NCBI GenBank assembly: GCA_028281825.1
Contig: JANQJC010000019.1
Span: 1-47,837, forward strand
DNA length: 47,837 nt
Direction of reading: 5' to 3'
Source: Flavobacteriales bacterium
Lineage (GTDB): Bacteria; Bacteroidota; Bacteroidia; JANQJC01
This document shows, one piece after another, positions 43,895 to 47,837 of this stretch. The notes under the pieces are model-generated. The model made no database searches, was not told the origin of the DNA, and saw only the letters and a program-made list of their open reading frames with translations. Every line of letters begins with the position of its first letter. Position 1 is the stretch's first letter. Both the position numbers and the translations under genes were made by a program.

Positions 43895-44764
43895 TTATTG
43901 GAATAGGATGTTGCCTATCTTATAAAGTTCAGTCATTGGGTTAACGCACATCACTGCTATTTGTGCATCGTTGTTGATAATCTTCTCATGGTCTGCACCT
44001 AAGATAAATTCACCAACACCACCATCTGAACCTTCATCTGTCATTATCACGATAAGGCCTGCATCTACCTGAGCCGCATACTTGATAACGTTTTTAGCGA
44101 AGCCCTTTTCCATCTGACTGGTAACGAATTTCACCTCGTTTTTAGAGAAGTAGTTCTCTGCATGGGCTACGTTATTCTTAATTGCGTTTGCAATAAATTC
44201 ATCTGAGTCATGAGCTGCCAAAATGTGCACCTCAGCACCATATTGGCGGGCCATAGATATGGTGTGTAATATCTTATGCTTATTCTCTTTATTCGCGTTT
44301 ACTGGATAAACAATCTTCTTATATCCGTCAGGGTCAATGTTTTTCTTTTGCACTATGATAACCGGCACTGGAGAAGTAGTAATCACTTTTACTGCAAAGG
44401 CTCCTACCAGGTGCTGTACCCCTACTACACCATGTGTTCCCATCACCAATAACCTGGCCTGGGTTTCTTCAGCCACTTCACCAATAGTCGTGAATATACT
44501 CCCTTCACGATAGATGTAGTTGGCCTTGATGCCCTCATGCAAGCTAATATCATGGGCCTTTTTGCTCAATTGCTCTTCTATTGCCTGAATACTTTTGCCT
44601 TCCTTCTTTAGCTTGGATTTTGTTTCCTTATTTACCACGTGCACCAATGAAATCTCATCACCATTACTTTTGGCAATATTAATGGCATGGTTTACAGCAC
44701 ATTCAGCAACTTCTGTAAAGTCTGTTGGCACTAAAATCAACTTCTTCTTTTCGTTATTTTCCAT
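43895..44764 (-). CDS. Tandem-domain universal stress protein
   Basis: 289 residues with two UspA domains (about 8-142 and 150-289). Domain 1 begins KLILVPTDFTEVAECAVNHA and has MGTHGVVGVQHLVG, an incomplete version of the ATP-binding G-2x-G-9x-G-S/T motif. Domain 2 begins KIVYPVNANKENK and ends with TDEGSDGGVGEFILG, also imperfect. ATP binding is thus doubtful. Cytoplasmic stress-related role by family. A TATTTTTG box lies 33 bases upstream of the ATG. Confidence 0.9.
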   Translation of the reverse strand: MENNEKKKLILVPTDFTEVAECAVNHAINIAKSNGDEISLVHVVNKETKSKLKKEGKSIQAIEEQLSKKAHDISLHEGIKANYIYREGSIFTTIGEVAEETQARLLVMGTHGVVGVQHLVGAFAVKVITTSPVPVIIVQKKNIDPDGYKKIVYPVNANKENKHKILHTISMARQYGAEVHILAAHDSDEFIANAIKNNVAHAENYFSKNEVKFVTSQMEKGFAKNVIKYAAQVDAGLIVIMTDEGSDGGVGEFILGADHEKIINNDAQIAVMCVNPMTELYKIGNILFQ

Positions 44765-44797
44765 AAAGTCAGGCGTTGTTTATGATTTGTAGAAGCC

Positions 44798-44805
44798 CAA
44801 AAATA
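44798..44805 (-). promoter_or_regulatory. Predicted -7 promoter box for the stress protein gene
   Basis: TATTTTTG on the minus strand matches TAnnTTTG, 33 bases before the ATG at 44764. A T-rich background makes a chance match more likely. Confidence 0.3.
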
Positions 44806-44827
44806 CATTTTAGGCTTAAATATCATA

Positions 44828-45418
44828 TTAAGAATCGTAAGATTCTACAATTTTCCTTATCACTTCAATATGCTGTTGCTTTTTGGGTTCTCTTATCCTC
44901 TTGGCATATGGAGTGAAATATTGATGTTGGGTCAAGAATTTCAGTTGCAGCCTATTCCAATCCTGTTCTGTCTGAATCAAGTTGTTTTCCCTCAGTTCCC
45001 TGAAAAGCGTTGCCGCTATGTATTCAAAATCATCCCTACCCAGATAATCAAGGTCCGCATCACAAATGATTTGCTCCAATCTGTTCTTAGGTGTTTGAGG
45101 CACTTTAGTGGCCATTATCATCCCGCAGATACTCTCAAGATGTCCATCAGTATAACCATATTCGGGGAGTACTTCACGTGCAATATCGCAACCTACTTCT
45201 TCGTGGTTTTTGTATTGGCGAAGGAATCCACAATCGTGAAAAAGGGCTGCTGTTTTCAATAAATCTGCTTCTTCACCTTTTATCCCTTCAAATTCAATGA
45301 TAAGTTTAGTGGCATTTAAAACATCTACCGTATGGTGAAACCCGTGGTAGTACAGGTCGCTGGATAACTCAAGATTTAATTTCTTTACTATGTATGATTT
45401 GGCTTTAGTATAATCCAT
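44828..45418 (-). CDS. HD-domain protein, probable phosphohydrolase
   Basis: 196 residues. The metal-binding set of the HD superfamily is visible: His25/His28/His29 (YHGFHHTVDV), His61-Asp62 in ALFHDCGF, and an Asp in CDADLDYLG (around 120-122). The substrate cannot be told; related proteins act on nucleotides or cyclic dinucleotides, but no partner domain is present. Here HDxG is HDCG, which keeps the ligands. It lies 63 bases upstream of the stress protein gene. Confidence 0.88.
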   Translation of the reverse strand: MDYTKAKSYIVKKLNLELSSDLYYHGFHHTVDVLNATKLIIEFEGIKGEEADLLKTAALFHDCGFLRQYKNHEEVGCDIAREVLPEYGYTDGHLESICGMIMATKVPQTPKNRLEQIICDADLDYLGRDDFEYIAATLFRELRENNLIQTEQDWNRLQLKFLTQHQYFTPYAKRIREPKKQQHIEVIRKIVESYDS

Positions 45419-45472
45419 TTATAAAGATTTGGCCGGTCAAAATATAAAATTTTACCCGCTGACCGCGTTAAC

Positions 45473-46885
45473 TTAAGTTAACTCTTGGTATTTAATCGAT
45501 AACTCGTTGTTTTTAACCCCCCAACGGTTGCCGAGAAGAATTACAGCCACTACAGCTTGTATAGCAACCAAAATTGTGCTATTGATGAGTGTCATATCAG
45601 GATATATCGGCCAAAAAGCTGGCACCACTGAATGGAGCCCGGCACCAGCTAAAATACCCGGCAGCAAACCGTATAGCACCACTAAGTAGAGCAAGGCTGT
45701 CATATCAGCTCTTTTCTTGTTGTCAGCCAAGTTCAAAAACAACAGTATGGCCACATCACGAGTCATGAAGAGTAACAAATTAAAAGGTATGAATGTAAAG
45801 TTGAGCGGCAGCGACTCCCTTTGTAGCCTTTCAATAATGCTTTGGCTCATTGGTGCGGATTGCATGTACACGAAAAGTGCAATCCCAACTACTACCGTCA
45901 CCAAAAAGCTAACCAGCCAAAGAGGTATGTTGTGCAACACGTCATCATAATCCTTTTTTTTCCATCTATCCATTATCCTTCGGAAATTAATCATGTCTTT
46001 CGGCTCGCTAAACACCATGAAATAGGTAAGCGCCAGTGGTATCATCAAGGCAATATAACCACCTATAATTATTTGATGCTTAGTTTCTAAAAAGCCGATA
46101 GAAGATGCCATACCTGATTGGAAAAGCATCACACAGACCAGGAATGAAAGCCAAACCCAAGGTTTATTATCAAATTGCAATTCAGTACGCATGTTGCGAT
46201 ACAAGCCTACAATAGACCAAAAGGTATAGAGTAATAAAGTGATAACCGTAAAGTTGGCGATACTCATTTTGATACCAAACCATTTGAGTACATCAAAATT
46301 TTCAGCAAATAAGCCTATGGAGTTAGAAGCCATTGAGGTGGAGAACAGCAAAGCAACCACAAAATAAAAAGTGCTTTTTATCTTTGCTTTGCCTGCATTC
46401 TTCCTTATCCCAATGAGACTGAGGCCAATACATAGGGCATGACTAAATATACCCACTAATATGAGGTGCCCCATCAACTTCAGGCTCATGAAGGTGTTTG
46501 GCTCAAAGAGCGAACAAATCACATAAACCAGCACCGCGTATGCCGCTCCATACCAAGTGTAGGCGGTGCTACCAAACAGTTTACCTATAGCCATTTGCCA
46601 AGGGCCAATAGATGTCATACGCTGAAAAGACCAGGTTTCATCATTCACCTCACCAATCACCGCTTCTGAGGCTTGCCTATTGCCCCATATGTAAACTAAA
46701 ACACCAAAAATGAGCAATGAAGGTCTCATCAAAGCTTCGGCCAACGAAGTATCATATCCCTTAAAGAAATAAGCAAAGATGTAAATCAGGGTAATAATAA
46801 AAGGCATTATCAAAAGGCGGTTGGGCTGCATTTCCAGCCACAGGTTCCTTTTTAATTCAGGGTTTGAGTTAAGTATGTTTGCCAT
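45473..46885 (-). CDS. ABC transporter membrane subunit
   Basis: 470 residues with about twelve hydrophobic segments in two halves and a soluble stretch around 300 (RRIMDRWKKKDYDDVLHNI). Starts MANILNSNPELKRNLWLEMQP. I infer an ABC-2-type export permease because it follows the ATPase gene by only 7 bases; the sequence alone gives no substrate. The protein is longer than typical single ABC-2 permeases (250-400). Confidence 0.8.
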   Translation of the reverse strand: MANILNSNPELKRNLWLEMQPNRLLIMPFIITLIYIFAYFFKGYDTSLAEALMRPSLLIFGVLVYIWGNRQASEAVIGEVNDETWSFQRMTSIGPWQMAIGKLFGSTAYTWYGAAYAVLVYVICSLFEPNTFMSLKLMGHLILVGIFSHALCIGLSLIGIRKNAGKAKIKSTFYFVVALLFSTSMASNSIGLFAENFDVLKWFGIKMSIANFTVITLLLYTFWSIVGLYRNMRTELQFDNKPWVWLSFLVCVMLFQSGMASSIGFLETKHQIIIGGYIALMIPLALTYFMVFSEPKDMINFRRIMDRWKKKDYDDVLHNIPLWLVSFLVTVVVGIALFVYMQSAPMSQSIIERLQRESLPLNFTFIPFNLLLFMTRDVAILLFLNLADNKKRADMTALLYLVVLYGLLPGILAGAGLHSVVPAFWPIYPDMTLINSTILVAIQAVVAVILLGNRWGVKNNELSIKYQELT

Positions 46886-46892
46886 GGCGAGA

Positions 46893-47798
46893 TTATTTTA
46901 AGCTGTCCATATATTTTTCTCTCAAGCTATCTTTCTTGTGGTAAAATTCTGCCACTTTCAACCCTGAGTCGATTATCTTTTTGAGTAATTCATGTTGTTG
47001 GCGTTCATCTCCTTCAAAATCCAACATCACCAAGCCATCTCTTTTTTCAATTGGCATCTCACCAATCAGGCCTGGCAATATCTCCTCTACCCCAGCTGGT
47101 TGGTCAACCAAACGCATCACCAACCTTTTCTTCAACACGAAGGTTTCGGTAGTTTCTTTATTGCCCGCAAGGTGGCCTTGCCTTAAGGTCAATAAATTAT
47201 TGGCGTATTCGTCCAACTCAGCAATAATGTGTGATGACACTAAAAGGGTCATTCCTTCCGCATTCAGTTCCAAAAACAATTTAGACAGTGAACTTCTTGC
47301 CTCTGGGTCAAGGCCTGATGCCGGCTCATCCAATATAATCACCTTAGGCTCATGAATGATGGTTTGCCCAATGGCCAATCTCTGCCTCATACCACGAGAA
47401 AGACTCTCCACCTTTGCTGTGCGCTTATCAGTAAGCCCAATTCTAAGTAGTGTCTTTTGTATTCTTTCTTCAATTTGGCTCTCAGGCACATCATGGGCCA
47501 AGCATGAATATTCTAATGATTTCTCTACGGTTAGACTATCGTATAAACCAAAAAAATCTGGTAAAAAGCCAATGATGCGATGGGCATCACGCGGGTTCTT
47601 CAATACATCAATTCCATTAACGCTTATCTCTCCAGAGAAAGGCTTGGTGAGCGCAGCCAAGCATTTGAGTAGGGTAGTTTTTCCGGCACCATTAGGACCT
47701 ACAATAGCTGTGATACTTCTTTCGGGAATTTCAAATGAAACGCCGTCCAAAGCGCGGTGGCCCGGGTATTCATAGGTTAGGTTTTTTACAGATATCAT
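46893..47798 (-). CDS. ABC transporter ATP-binding subunit
   Basis: 301 residues. Walker A GPNGAGKTT (34-42), Q-loop region GFLPDFFGLYDSLTV, signature LSRGMRQRL, Walker B VIILDEPASGLD and switch His in VSSHIIAELDEYA. The residues after about 220 are an extra C-terminal domain seen in many export-type ATPases (CcmA/NatA-like group). Together with the next gene it forms a two-gene exporter of unknown substrate. Confidence 0.93.
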   Translation of the reverse strand: MISVKNLTYEYPGHRALDGVSFEIPERSITAIVGPNGAGKTTLLKCLAALTKPFSGEISVNGIDVLKNPRDAHRIIGFLPDFFGLYDSLTVEKSLEYSCLAHDVPESQIEERIQKTLLRIGLTDKRTAKVESLSRGMRQRLAIGQTIIHEPKVIILDEPASGLDPEARSSLSKLFLELNAEGMTLLVSSHIIAELDEYANNLLTLRQGHLAGNKETTETFVLKKRLVMRLVDQPAGVEEILPGLIGEMPIEKRDGLVMLDFEGDERQQHELLKKIIDSGLKVAEFYHKKDSLREKYMDSLK

Positions 47799-47837
47799 CT
47801 AAAGGGAATTTTTCACAGGTAAACCTAAGAAAAATTA

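Overview
The window reads as chromosomal DNA of a Bacteroidota bacterium, most like a gliding or adhesive member of the Cytophagales group (inference). The evidence is a type IX secretion (T9SS) adhesin operon with both sorting-domain types and a PorP/SprF protein; an ileS-dksA-lspA cluster with a very long isoleucyl-tRNA synthetase and a DksA-like protein lacking its zinc cysteines; a short-chain-type threonine dehydrogenase; an animal-type glutaminyl cyclase; many secreted proteins that start with Gln after signal-peptide cleavage; and TAnnTTTG (-7 type) boxes before several genes. I see no tRNA, rRNA, CRISPR array, insertion sequence or prophage. Gene density is high and no gene-free stretch exceeds 300 bases (the longest, 40181-40469, is 289).

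Left part (1-9271): a minus-strand lipoprotein group (YHYH protein, MORN lipoprotein, and a SCO-family protein cut by the window edge); an unknown plus-strand membrane protein; the minus-strand ileS-dksA-lspA cluster; a plus-strand protein with an OmpA-like domain at its N terminus; and a RidA-family deaminase.

Middle part (9272-28380): threonine dehydrogenase, a secreted MORN protein with a perfect terminator, then a compact plus-strand operon cysS - glutaminyl cyclase - flippase-like membrane protein - GT39 glycosyltransferase. This converges on YjbQ and an M48 lipoprotein protease. Then come polA, two unknown envelope proteins, an MsbA-like ABC exporter divergent from rbfA, and rbfA - lolC/E-like permease - MORN/OmpA protein - secreted M28 peptidase, ending in a clear terminator.

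Surface-adhesion part (28381-40180, minus strand): a small secreted repeat protein, a 2538-residue adhesin with a type A sorting tail, a 700-residue PKD protein with a type B (CHU_C) tail, and a PorP/SprF protein that continues into a coiled coil and a SPOR-like domain. This is the most distinctive part. In the adhesin, five of nine HYR domains carry a whole extra domain inserted in a loop, and a 1.45-kb two-domain block is present twice. The PorP-SPOR protein could link the surface machinery to peptidoglycan (inference).

Right part (40470-47837): a WD40-repeat secreted protein, a QueD-like synthase, a SCO/DUF420 pair suggesting cytochrome oxidase assembly, then minus-strand genes for a tandem universal stress protein, an HD-domain protein, and an ABC exporter pair.
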